Shown here one piece after another: positions 17,328 to 27,200 of a DNA stretch of 64,000 nt; position 1 is the first letter of the stretch; every line of letters begins with the position of its first letter. A model generated the notes under the pieces. The model did no database searches. It was not told the origin of the DNA and was given only the letters and a program-made list of their open reading frames with translations. Both the position numbers and the translations under genes were made by a program. Source of the DNA: Stenotrophomonas maltophilia (GTDB taxonomy: Bacteria > Pseudomonadota > Gammaproteobacteria > Xanthomonadales > Xanthomonadaceae); the NCBI RefSeq assembly GCF_002799155.1, contig NZ_NERD01000002.1:2046001-2110000 (forward strand). Direction: 5' to 3'.

Positions 17328-18977
17328 TCAGATATCGCTGTGGTGGTGTGGCACGCCGGTCTTCGGCAGCGGGTCATGCCCGCCTACGAAATGACGCACC
17401 ACCGGTGCACGCTCGCCCCGATGCAACGCGCGCAGCACTTCCTGGATCGCCTTGTCGTCGGCGGTGATGCGTTCGTGCTGGCGCAGGTGCTCCAGCCACG
17501 ACGGGGTAACGAAATACTCCAGGTGGATGCCCGGGGTGGCCACATCCTCGACCACGCCCCAGACCACGGCGCCATCGCGGCGCCGGATCGTGCCCAGCGC
17601 GCGCATCTGCGCCTGGAACGCGGCGCGATCAGCTGCTTCGATGCGGTACTCGATGGTCACCAGCACCGGGCCTCGATCGTTGGATACCGGCACCGACAGC
17701 TCGGGGGCCAGCCAGTGCCCCGCCGGGCGCAGGTTCAGGTCTTCGGTACCAGCGATGCGCACGCGCCACACCAGCAATCCGCCGATCACCGCACCTGCGG
17801 CAGCCACCAGCAAGGCCAGTTCCGGCGAGGTGCGCTGTGCGAGCGCACCCCAGCTCAGCCCACCGGCGGCCATGCCCGCGGAGAACACCATGATGTACAA
17901 CGCCAATGCACGCGCACGCACCCACGCCGGCACGGCAGTCTGCGCGGCGATCTGCAGCGACGACAGCACGGTGATCCAGGCGAAGCCGTTGACCAGCATC
18001 ACCAGCGGCAGCAGGTACCAACTGCGGGTCAGCGCCAGGCCGACCAGGCTCAGGGCCAGCGACAGGGTGGCCAGCAGCACCAGCAGGTCACGATCCATCT
18101 GTGCGCGCAGCTTCGGCAGCAGCAACGCACCGCCCACCGCACCCATGCCGATGCAGCCCAGCAGCATGCCGTACTGCCCCGCCCCGCCGTGCATCTGGCC
18201 GCGTACCACCACCGGCAGCAACGCGTTCATCGCAGCGGCGAAGAAGAAGAAGCCGACCGACTTGATCAGCACCGCCTGCAAGCGCCCGGCGCGGCTGGCA
18301 TAACGCAGACCCGCCTTCAGGCCTGCACCGAACCCTTCCGGCGGCAGGCTGGACTGCTTCGGATCGCGCTTCCAGCCCCATACCACGAACAGCATCGCGG
18401 CGAAGGTGATGGCGTTGAAGCCGAACGCCCAGACGGCGCCCAGCTGGGCGACGATCACGCCACCGATGGCCGGGCCGATCGAACGTGCGATGTTGATGCC
18501 GATCGAGTTGAGCGCCACCGCAGAAGCCAGCATCGGCTGCGGCACCAGTTCGGACACGATCGCGGCCTGCGCCGGCATCGCCATCGCCGCACCGCAGCCC
18601 ATGCAGAAGGTCAGCAGCACCAGCAGCTGCGGGGTCAGCATGTCCATCGCGGTCAGTGCCGCCATCACCGCCGCGACCAGCAGCATCCAGCCCTGGGTAG
18701 CCAGCAGGTACCTGCGTCGATCGACGATGTCGGCCAGGGTTCCGGCGGCCAGTGCCAGCAGCACGATCGGCACGGTGGTGGCCGACTGCACCAGGGCCAC
18801 CATCAACGGTGAGCCGGTACGCTCGGCCATCACCCAGGCGGCGGCCACGTCATTGACCCAGGTGCCGATGTTGCTGGCCAGGATCGCCAGCCAGATCGAG
18901 CGGAACATCTGGATCTTCAGTGGGGACCAGGCGCCTGCGGCCTGCGTGGGGGGTTGCGACGCGGTTGCGTTCACCAT
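17328..18977 (-). CDS. MFS_3 family exporter with C-terminal ABM-like domain
   Basis: A 549-residue protein with about 12 hydrophobic segments in the first 415 residues and motifs of the EntS-like MFS_3 group (SNIGTWVNDVAAAWVM; GTLADIVDRRRYLL). A soluble C-terminal domain (about 430-540, LVTIEYRIEAADRAAFQAQM) resembles antibiotic-biosynthesis monooxygenase folds, an extension seen in this family. GGAG seven bases before the ATG at 18977 supports the start. It overlaps the barrel gene by 7 bp and is the last gene of the leftward cassette. The substrate is unknown. Confidence 0.85.
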   Translation of the reverse strand: MVNATASQPPTQAAGAWSPLKIQMFRSIWLAILASNIGTWVNDVAAAWVMAERTGSPLMVALVQSATTVPIVLLALAAGTLADIVDRRRYLLATQGWMLLVAAVMAALTAMDMLTPQLLVLLTFCMGCGAAMAMPAQAAIVSELVPQPMLASAVALNSIGINIARSIGPAIGGVIVAQLGAVWAFGFNAITFAAMLFVVWGWKRDPKQSSLPPEGFGAGLKAGLRYASRAGRLQAVLIKSVGFFFFAAAMNALLPVVVRGQMHGGAGQYGMLLGCIGMGAVGGALLLPKLRAQMDRDLLVLLATLSLALSLVGLALTRSWYLLPLVMLVNGFAWITVLSSLQIAAQTAVPAWVRARALALYIMVFSAGMAAGGLSWGALAQRTSPELALLVAAAGAVIGGLLVWRVRIAGTEDLNLRPAGHWLAPELSVPVSNDRGPVLVTIEYRIEAADRAAFQAQMRALGTIRRRDGAVVWGVVEDVATPGIHLEYFVTPSWLEHLRQHERITADDKAIQEVLRALHRGERAPVVRHFVGGHDPLPKTGVPHHHSDI

Positions 18978-20254
18978 TGCCATGCTCCAACGATCGAGGC
19001 GAACAACGTGTCCTGGCCACCGGCCTGCTTCAGTGCAGGTCCGGCATCGACCCAGGCCAGCTGCAGCTGCCATTGCCAGTGTTCGCTGGCCTGCCAGCGG
19101 GTTTCGGATTTGTACTGATTGCCGATGCGGCGCGCGCCACCGGCGCTGCCCGGCAACGCCACCAGCGGTGCGGGCGTGGTGTAGACCGCATCCGCGCGAC
19201 GATGCTTCCAGGCCATCTGCACGCCCAGTTCCGTCGTCACTGCGTCGTGCAGGCGCAGGGTCAGCGTGGGCTGGACGTCCATCAGGTTGGCCGGGGCCAG
19301 CAGGCTGGCCTCGCTGAAATAGGCCGACTTCGGAAACAGCGCATTGAAGGTTCCCAGGCGGCCGTCATGCAGGTTGCCATCGCCACTGGCGATGTCTGCC
19401 TTCAGCCCCAGCCGCGGTTGCAACGGCAGGTTCGTCCAGCGCCACCCCGTATCGGTCGCCAGCGTCCAGGCGCGGATATCGAGCGTGCCGACGGTCGTCC
19501 GCAGTTCACCGCCCTGCGCCACCAGCTCGCTGTTCCAGTCCAGTGCACCGGCCTGGCCGAACCAGCGCGCGCCCAGGGTCTGCCGACGTTCGGTGCCGCT
19601 GCCTGCGGCGAAGCGCGCGCCGTCGCGGCGGTAGTCCAGCAGGTACAGATCCCACTGTCCCGGTCCGTGGCTCCGCGCGGTGGTGGCGTAGGCACCCCAC
19701 AGATGGCTGCCGTGTTCGCCGCGATCATCGAAGGCACCCGGTCGGTTCTCCACCGGACGCAGCGCCATCAGATCAAGCGTGCCGAATCTACCTTTCCAAC
19801 CCACGCGCGCACCGTCGAACGCCAGGCGGATGTTCGGCCCATCGCGCACCGACAGCAGCCGTGAGCTGCCGTAGCCGGCGTCCTGCCGGCCCAGCTGCAG
19901 ATGAAAACCACCATGCTGCCAGCGCCAATAGGCCTGCTGCGCATCCAGCGCGCTGCGGTCGGTACGGCCCGGTCCGCCGGCCTTGCCACTCTCACCATGC
20001 ACACCCAGCTGCAGCTTCGCCTGCCAGGTCTCTTCCACATAGGTGGCCGAGGCCAGCGCACGCAGCAGCCCATAGCCGTCCTCGCTGCCGCCAATGCCGA
20101 ACCGGGTAGGGTCGTAGTACAGGCCACGCATGCGCAGCGACGCATCCCATTGCAGTTGGCCGTCGCCCGCGTCACTGCAGTGGCCGCCATCGCAGGCCAG
20201 TGCAAGCGACGGTGCAGCCAACAGCGCCAGACTCAGAACGCGAAGCACGAGCAT
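18971..20254 (-). CDS. Alginate-export-like outer-membrane beta-barrel protein
   Basis: A 427-residue protein with a signal peptide (cleavage near SLALA) and alternating aromatic beta-strands ending in Trp (GAWQW), as in outer-membrane barrels. FHLQLGRQDAGYGSSRLLSVRDGPNIR and related strands resemble the AlgE-type alginate export family. A CDGGHC motif follows the cleavage site, and a lipobox-like LALAC could make it a lipoprotein instead. It is likely the outer-membrane pore for the cassette's substrate; alginate itself is not implied. It overlaps neighbours by 22 and 7 bp. Confidence 0.72.
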   Translation of the reverse strand: MLVLRVLSLALLAAPSLALACDGGHCSDAGDGQLQWDASLRMRGLYYDPTRFGIGGSEDGYGLLRALASATYVEETWQAKLQLGVHGESGKAGGPGRTDRSALDAQQAYWRWQHGGFHLQLGRQDAGYGSSRLLSVRDGPNIRLAFDGARVGWKGRFGTLDLMALRPVENRPGAFDDRGEHGSHLWGAYATTARSHGPGQWDLYLLDYRRDGARFAAGSGTERRQTLGARWFGQAGALDWNSELVAQGGELRTTVGTLDIRAWTLATDTGWRWTNLPLQPRLGLKADIASGDGNLHDGRLGTFNALFPKSAYFSEASLLAPANLMDVQPTLTLRLHDAVTTELGVQMAWKHRRADAVYTTPAPLVALPGSAGGARRIGNQYKSETRWQASEHWQWQLQLAWVDAGPALKQAGGQDTLFASIVGAWQW

Positions 20255-22202
20255 CCCATCGCGCCCCAGAACGCGGTCAGGTCGTCGGTGGGTGCAGCAT
20301 GCCGGGCCGCATGGCCGTGCGCGCCGTGGGCACTGCAGGCCACGCCGTGATGGTGGTGATGCGCGGCGGCCAACCCGGTGGCGGTACCGCCGACGTGGTA
20401 GCCACCGAACCTGTTGACTGGCGACCAGTCGGGCATCGCCGGCGGCAGCTGCGGCGCAAGCCCTGCATAGTCGGCGTCGGCATGCACGATGCGGCCACCG
20501 ACCACGGTCAACACGCTGGTGATGTCGGCGATCTGCGCGTCATCCACGCGGAAGTAGTCGGCCGAGAGCACGATGAAATCGGCCAGCTGGCCCACCTTCA
20601 GCGTACCCTTCACCGCTTCATCGCCGGAGAACCAGGCGCTGCCCTGGGTCCACAGGCGCAGCGCCTGCTCGCGTTCGAGCAGGTTCTCATCGCCGTACAG
20701 GGCCAGCCCGCCCACGGTGCGTCCGGTCACCAGCCAGGACAACGCCACCCACGGGTTGTAGCTGGCCACGCGAGTGGCATCGGTACCGGCACCGACCGGC
20801 ACGCCTTCGGCCAGCATGCGCTTGACCGGCGGCGTGTGCCGCGCCGCCTGCACGCCGTAGCGCTCGACGAAGGCCTCGCCCTGGTAGGCCATGCGATGCT
20901 GCACGGCGATGCCGCCGCCCAGCGCGCGGATGCGTTCGATGTTGCGCGGGGTGATGGTCTCGGCGTGGTCGATGAACCAATGCAGGCCATCGAACGGCAC
21001 CTCGCGGTTGACCTGTTCGTACACATCGAGGATGCGGGTGATGCTCTCGTCGTACGTCGCATGGATGCGGAACGGCCAACGCTTCTCGACCAGCAGCTTC
21101 ACCACGTCGTGCAGTTCCGGCTCCAGCGCTGGCGGCAGTTCCGGGCGCGGCTCGTTGAACAGCTCGAAGTCCGCCGCGGAGAACACCAGCATCTCGCCGG
21201 CACCGTTGTGGCGCAGCAGGTCGTCGCCCTGGCGCGGCTGCAGCATCTCGCTCCAGCCGCGGAAATCATCCACTTCCTTGCCCTTGTTCTGGGTGAACAG
21301 GTTGTAGGCGATGCGCACCGTCAGCTGGTCATCGCGATGCAGCTGCTCGATGACCTGGTAGTCCTCGGGGTAGTTCTGGAAGCCACCGCCGGCGTCAATC
21401 ACCGAGGTGATACCGAGACGGTTCAAATCCCGCATGAAATGGCGGGTGGAATTGGCCTGGTACTCGATCGGCAGCTTCGGGCCCTTGGCCAGCGTCGCGT
21501 ACAGGATCAGCGCATTCGGCTTGGCCAGCAGCAGCCCGGTCGGGTTGCCGAGCGAGTCACGCACGATCTGCCCACCCGGCGGATCCGGCGTGTCCTTGCT
21601 GTAGCCACATGCGCGCAGCGCAGCCCGATTGAGCAGCGCCCGATCGTACAGGTGCAGCAGGAACACGGGCGTATCCGGCGCGATGTCATTGAGCTCCTGC
21701 AGCGTAGGCAGGCGTTTCTCGTTGAACTGCGCGGCGGTGAAGCCACCGACCACGCGCACCCATTGCGGTGCCGGGGTGCGGTCGACCTGTGCCTTGAGCA
21801 TCGCCATCGCATCGGCCAGCGAACGCAGGCCATCCCAGCGCAGCTCCAGGTTGTAATTCAGGCCGCCGCGGATCAGGTGGGTATGGCTGTCGTTGAGGCC
21901 GGGCAGCAGGCGCCGGCCCTGCGCGTCGATCAGGGTCGCTTCGTTGCCCCAGCCGCGCATGATCTCCTCGTCGCTGCCGACGGCCACGATGCGCCCTTCC
22001 TGCACGGCCAGCGCCTGGGCATGCGGCTGCGTGGGTCGAGGGTGGTGATGCGGGCATTGCGGATGACCAGCGTGCTCATGCGACGCTCCTTGGAAGTGGA
22101 ATCGAGTGCCGCAGCGGCGCGGCCGGCCAGGCCCAGCGCAACGGCGGCACCACTGGCCAGCACCACGTTGCGGCGGCCGTGGTCGAGTGGATCGTGACTC
22201 AT
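20233..22202 (-). pseudogene. Tat-exported amidohydrolase (YtcJ-like), apparent frameshift near 22033
   Basis: Most of the gene encodes a metal-dependent amidohydrolase_3 protein (metal motif HTHL; HATYDESITR; FIDHAETI; GAGTDATR). The N-terminus is in another frame: a twin-arginine signal (GRRNVVLASGAAVALGL) from an ATG at 22202, then MSTLVIRNARITTLDP from 22079, then the reading frame shifts. Adding one C in the short CCC run read at 22035-22033 would restore continuity. This is either a true one-base deletion or a sequencing error. ATG 22079 also has AAGGAG and may be the real start. The C-terminus is His-rich (HHHHH, then CSCFAF). Confidence 0.75.
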
Positions 22203-22624
22203 GCGAGGTCTCCCTGAAGACGGTGGCCATCCAACGCCCAGGCGCCGGGCCCGATGAGCGCGAGGGCCAGTAGTACCGTGGTCCACATCAATGGGTACTC
22301 ACTGCCACCGCGCATCCAGAACCAGCCCCTGGGCAGCGTCAACAGCACGGTGAAGCCGATGAAGGCGGCCGCCGCAAGTGCGGCGACGCGGGCCTGCCAG
22401 CCCAGCAGCACGGCCAGCCCGGACAGCACCTGCAGCAGGGCCAGCAGCAGCGGCAGCGGTGCCACGGCCGGCAGGCCGAAGCCGCGCAGCTCGGTGGCGA
22501 AGCCGGCCAGCCCGGGGCCACCGAACCAGCCGAACAGCTTGCCCAGCGCGTGCGGCAGCAGGAATCCTCCCGCTGCCACGCGCAGCATCAGCAAGGCCAG
22601 GTCGAGGCCATGGCCGGCCAGCAT
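22199..22624 (-). CDS. DoxX family membrane protein
   Basis: A 141-residue protein with four predicted membrane helices and the DoxX pattern (LMLRVAAGGFLLPHALGKLFGWFGG). DoxX-like proteins are small inner-membrane subunits, some linked to redox or thiol stress; the role here is unknown. It begins 3 bases after the hydrolase stop and its stop overlaps the amidohydrolase start (ATGA), so it is translated as part of the cassette. Confidence 0.85.
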   Translation of the reverse strand: MLAGHGLDLALLMLRVAAGGFLLPHALGKLFGWFGGPGLAGFATELRGFGLPAVAPLPLLLALLQVLSGLAVLLGWQARVAALAAAAFIGFTVLLTLPRGWFWMRGGSEYPLMWTTVLLALALIGPGAWALDGHRLQGDLA

Positions 22625-22626
22625 GC

Positions 22627-23283
22627 TCAGTGCCCGCCTTCCTGCGCACCGAACATGCGCTTGGCGTACTGGATGCCGATGCCATAGCCGCCGGCATGGT
22701 CGCGGGCGATGCCGGTGGTCAGCTCGTAGGTCTCGCCACGCGCCCAGTCGCGCTGCAGCTCGAGCAAGTACTGCACGCTGGTCATCGGCACCGCGCCGGC
22801 CTGCACCATGCGGGAGATCGCACGCTCGTGGGCCTCCTCGCTGACATCGCCGCAGGCATCGGTGATCACATGGACCTCGAAACCCTGCGCCAGCGCCGAC
22901 AGCGCCGGACCCACGATGCAGACGCTGGTCCACAGCCCGGCAAGAACCAGGCGGCGCTTGCCGATGCGGTTGACCTCATCGATCACCGCCTGGTCTTCCC
23001 AGGTGTTCATCGAGGTGCGGTCGAACACCGTCTGGCCCGGGAAGATCTGCGGCAGTTCCGGGAACATCGGGCCGGAGAACGACGTCTCGGCCACGGTGGT
23101 CAGCACGACCGGCACGTTGAAGCCCTTGGCGCCCTTGCTGATCAACGACACGTTGTTGCGCAGCGCGGAGATGTCGATGGTGTGGGTGGCGAACGCCATC
23201 TGTGACTGGAAGTCGATCAGCACCAGGGCGTGGTCGGTGGGCGACAGCAGGGCCGGGGCGGGCGTGGCGGTGGCAAGGCTCAT
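22627..23283 (-). CDS. Isochorismatase-like cysteine hydrolase (YcaC type)
   Basis: A 218-residue cytoplasmic hydrolase with the family nucleophile Cys122 (WTSVCIVG) and acidic Asp24 (LIDFQSQM). The spacing and the NTWED motif resemble YcaC-like members rather than true isochorismatases. Family members cleave amides or ureas through a thioester, but the substrate is not predictable. Its start overlaps the end of the AraC gene (ATGA). Confidence 0.88.
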   Translation of the reverse strand: MSLATATPAPALLSPTDHALVLIDFQSQMAFATHTIDISALRNNVSLISKGAKGFNVPVVLTTVAETSFSGPMFPELPQIFPGQTVFDRTSMNTWEDQAVIDEVNRIGKRRLVLAGLWTSVCIVGPALSALAQGFEVHVITDACGDVSEEAHERAISRMVQAGAVPMTSVQYLLELQRDWARGETYELTTGIARDHAGGYGIGIQYAKRMFGAQEGGH

Positions 23284-23723
23284 GGATGGACTCCGTTGGA
23301 AAGGTGATCAGGGGGAAGCAACAGGGCCGCATCACCGGCCAGGTACTGGCCGGGGCTGCAGCCGGTCTCCGCGCGGAAGCTGCGGACGAAATGGCTCTGG
23401 TCGAAGAAGCCCAGCTGCTGGGCCAGGCACGCCATCGGCAGCTGCGCGCCCGGCAGCAACTGGCATGCACGCTGGATGCGGCGACGACGCACGTAGCGCA
23501 GCGGGCTGGCGCCGGTTCCGGTGCGGAACAGACGCACCAGATGGAAGCGGCTGACACAGGCGGCCTGCGCCAGTTCGGTTACCCGCAGCGGCTGCGACAG
23601 GTGCTCGTCGACATAGCGCAAGGCGCGCTGCAATGCGGCAGCCTGCTGCGGTGCCAGCGACACGGCGGGCGGATCGGGCGGGAAGACGGTGGCCATGGGG
23701 GGCGCCGCGAGGGGGTGGCCCAT
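23280..23723 (-). CDS. Short AraC family regulator (DNA-binding domain only)
   Basis: A 147-residue protein that is almost entirely the AraC double helix-turn-helix (YVDEHLSQPLRVTELAQAACVSRFHLVRLF; FDQSHFVRSFRAETGCSP). It lacks a ligand-binding domain, so its activity may depend on its amount or a partner. It is coupled to the hydrolase gene downstream and probably regulates the cassette. An alternative ATG lies at 23696. Confidence 0.82.
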   Translation of the reverse strand: MGHPLAAPPMATVFPPDPPAVSLAPQQAAALQRALRYVDEHLSQPLRVTELAQAACVSRFHLVRLFRTGTGASPLRYVRRRRIQRACQLLPGAQLPMACLAQQLGFFDQSHFVRSFRAETGCSPGQYLAGDAALLLPPDHLSNGVHP

Positions 23724-23773
23724 GGTGCGTGGCCGCTGCGCGATGCCCTACCCCCGTCGGTCGAGGCCAGCAC

Positions 23774-24106
23774 CTACCCGAATGGGGGAGGCCGGCGGCC
23801 GAGCAGGCGGCGCCCGAACAGGCGCGCATCCACTGAGTAGGCGCCTGGCCCCAGCATCAGCAACGCCGGTGGCAACGCCATCAGCGGCCACGGTGCCTGC
23901 TGCGCGAACATGCCCGCGACCGCCATCAACGCCGCCAATGGTGTCAACGCGCCCAGCACGAGCATGGCCGCCGCCAGCAGGCACAGCATCGACGCCCACG
24001 CCGCATCCGTGCCGGGCGTGCACAGCGCGGCGGCCAGGCACAGCCGCAGCCACAGCAGGCCGATGCCCGGACCGCGGTCGGGGAACATCACAAACAGGCG
24101 CTGCAT
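23774..24106 (-). CDS. Small integral membrane protein (DoxX-like)
   Basis: A 110-residue hydrophobic protein with three or four predicted helices. The Pro/Gly spacing resembles small DoxX-like proteins, but no firm motif was found. GGAG seven bases before the ATG at 24106 supports the start. It is co-directional with the AraC-led cassette (50 bp upstream of it) and divergent from the histidine kinase. Confidence 0.6.
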   Translation of the reverse strand: MQRLFVMFPDRGPGIGLLWLRLCLAAALCTPGTDAAWASMLCLLAAAMLVLGALTPLAALMAVAGMFAQQAPWPLMALPPALLMLGPGAYSVDARLFGRRLLGRRPPPFG

Positions 24107-24161
24107 CGCCAAGCTCCAGAGGACATGCCGGCGTGATAGCCGACAGCGGCGCCCGCCGCCT

Positions 24162-24174
24162 ACCCCGTTCGGGT
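24162..24174. promoter_or_regulatory. ACCC-N5-GGGT motif in divergent promoter region
   Basis: The inverted repeat ACCC-CGTTC-GGGT lies between the kinase gene and the divergent DoxX-like gene. Similar sequences, TACCCGAATGGGG (23775-23787) and TACCCCCGTCGGTC (23749-23762), lie just upstream of the short AraC gene. The pattern could be a binding site for the adjacent LuxR-type response regulator. Support is by proximity only. Confidence 0.3.
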
Positions 24175-24202
24175 CACCCCGGGCTGCCCCACACCTGCCA
24201 GA

Positions 24203-27200
24203 ATGCGCGCCATGCGTGTCCGCCCCTTCCCGTCGCAGCGCCACCTGCCGACGCTGCTGACCTGCCTGCTGCTGTTGACTGCCCTGCCCGCCCTCGCCGT
24301 GCAGCGCCCGCCGGTGAGCGGCGGGCTGCCCGATTACGAGCACACCGCCTGGCGCGTCGGTCAGGGCGCACCCGGTGACATCTGGGACATCACCCAGGAC
24401 CGCGACGGCCTGTTGTGGCTGGCCACCGGCTCGGGCCTGTACCGCTTCGACGGCCGTCGTTTCGAACGCCAGGCGGCGCCAGGCGGCAGCCACTTCCCGT
24501 CCACCAACATGGTCACTCTGGCGCAGACCCGCGATGATGCCCTGTGGATCGGTTACTTCCAGGCTGGCATCAGCCAGTTCGCGCGCGGCCAGCTGCACAA
24601 CTACGGCCGCGACCAGGGCGTGCCGGTGGGCGTGGTGCCACACTTCAGCCAGGACCGTGACGGTCGCCTGTGGGCCGCGATCAATGGTGGGCTACGCCAG
24701 TTCGATGGCCAACGCTGGCAGCCGCTGCCCACTGGCACGGGCGTGCCGGAACACCGCGTGCAATGGCTTCTGCACGACAGCCGCGGCACCTTCTGGGTAC
24801 TGGCCGACCTGAAGGTCTGGATGCGCGCGGCCGGCCAGGCCGCGTTCGAAGACACCGGCATCGCCGTATCGCAGATGGCGACGCTGGCCGAAAGTCCGCA
24901 GGGTGAAGTGTGGCTGGCCGACCGCGTGCGCGGTACGTCGCCGCTGGCCAACGCACAAGGCCTGCTGCCGGACAGCGAGCGCGAGGCACGGCGGTTGCCG
25001 GAGCTGGTCGCTGCGCGCCTGCAGTTCACTGCCGATGGCGCGCTGTGGGCAACGATGAGCCCGCATGGCGGTGTCGCCCGGGTCACCTTCGCGGGCGGCC
25101 GCGCCATACGCATGGAGCGCTTCGATTCGCCTCACGGGCTGACCGCCACCTCTGCCGTTCCGATCATCGCCGATCGCGAAGGCAATCTCTGGGTCGGCAC
25201 CAATCTCGGCCTCAACCGCTTCCGCGCGCGCAGCGTGCACACGCTGGCGGTAGGCCCCCGTGATCCCTACCGCTCACTGGTGCGGGCCAGCGATGGGCAC
25301 GTGTATGGCTATGGCGAAGACCTCAAGCCTTACGACCTCAGGCGCAGCCTGCTCGATGGCAGTGCCACGCAGCTGCAGGCCGCCGCGCGCCAGGCACCCA
25401 CCCCGATCTGGCAGTTCGACTGGGTCAATCTTGCGCGCACCGAGGCCGGCCACACCACGCGGATTCCGCTGCCTGCGCCCTTCACCGGGCAACCACTGCA
25501 TGCCCTGCTGTTCCCCGACGACGAGCAGGCCTGGGTCTGCACGGGCGAACGAGGGGTCCTGCACTACCTGCACGACCAGTGGCAGCGCGAACGCCGCCTG
25601 CCCGAACAGGCCTGCTCGTCGCTGGCGCTGGATGCCAACGGCCAGCTGCTGCTCGGCTATGCAGACGGCCGGCTGCGCCGCATGGGGGCGACGCGCATCG
25701 AAACCTTCGACGCCAGCCACGGCCTGTCGGTCGGGCCGATCACGGCGGTACTCGATCATCGGGACCTGCTGCTGGTTGCCGGCGAGGCCGGGTTGGCCGT
25801 GCGCCTGGGCAATGGCCGGTTCGTCCAGGTGAGCACCGACATGGCTGGCGTGATGGAAGGCATCACCGGCATGGTCGCCGATGCGAATGGCTACCTCTGG
25901 CTCAATGGTAGTCGTGGCCTGGTCCGACTGGGGAGCGATCAGCTGCGGCGCGCACTGCGCAGCGGGCAGCCGGTGACGCCACGCCTGTTCGATGCGGTGG
26001 ATGGCATGCCCGGCATCGCCCTGCAGAGCGGACCGATCGCCACCGCCGCACTGGCCAACGATGGCCTGTTGTGGCTGGCCACCAACCAGGGCCTGGCCTG
26101 GCTGGACACCACCCGCTCGCACGTCAACACCATGCCACCCAGCGTGCGCATCGGCGAAGTGCTCTATGGCAGCGAGCACGCGCCGCTGCGCGATGGCCTG
26201 CGCCTTCCGGCCGGCACCAGCCAATTGCAGATCGATTACGTGGCGCTGTCGTTGGCACGCCCGGAGCGCAACCGCTACCGCTATCGCCTGTCCGGCGTTG
26301 ACGACGGCTGGCAGGATGCGGGCAGCAGCACGCGCGCGTATTACACCAACCTCGCACCGGGCAACTACCGGTTCGACGTGGAAGCAGCCAACGAGGATGG
26401 TATCTGGAGCGCCGCGCCGGCCAGCCGCAGCTTCCGCATCGCCCCCACCTTCATGCAGACCGTGTGGTTCAAGCTGCTGTGCGCGGCCGTGATCCTCGCG
26501 CTGCTGGTGATAGCCGTGCGCATCCGCAGCGGGCAGCTGGCGGCCCTGTTCCGCGCGCGCCTGCAGGAACGCCATGGCGAACGCGAACGCATTGCCCGCG
26601 ACCTGCACGACACCCTGCTGCAGGGCAGCCAGGGCCTGATCCTGCGCCTGCATGCGATCAGTCAGGCCGCGCAGACGCCAGAGCCCGTGCGCAGCCAGCT
26701 GGAATCGGCGATGCAGCTGGCCGAACGCAACCTGGCCGAGGGCCGCGAGCGGGTCAACGCGCTGCGTGACGGTCCGTTCGCGGGCCGCGACCTGGCTTCG
26801 GCACTGGCCGATGTTCACGCCGAATACGCCGGGCACGGCACCAATCCGCTGCGCCTGACCGTGGAAGGCGCAACACCACCGCTGCAGACCGATGCCGCCG
26901 AGGAAGTGTTCCTGATCGGACGCGAAGCCATCCGCAATGCGCTGCGCCATGCCAATGCCAGCGCCATCGAAGTGGAGCTGTCTTACGGGACGCGGTGCTT
27001 CCTGCTGCACGTGCGCGATGATGGCGTCGGCATCGCCGAAGAAAACGCCGGCAACGGCCATTGGGGACTGCAGGGCATGCGCGAACGCGCGCAGCGCCTC
27101 GGTGCGGACCTGCAGCTGTGGACACGCCCCGGGCTGGGGACCGAAGTCGCGCTGGCGGTTCCCGCCCGGCGCCTGTATCACCGCCGCCCACCACGTTGGC

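Noticed and set aside
17328-18977. MFS plus ABM-like domain considered as a novel fusion
   Set aside because: A soluble C-terminal extension of this kind is common in the MFS_3 family.
20200-22197. Long plus-strand open frame
   Set aside because: It is the antisense shadow of the amidohydrolase gene and has no family motifs.
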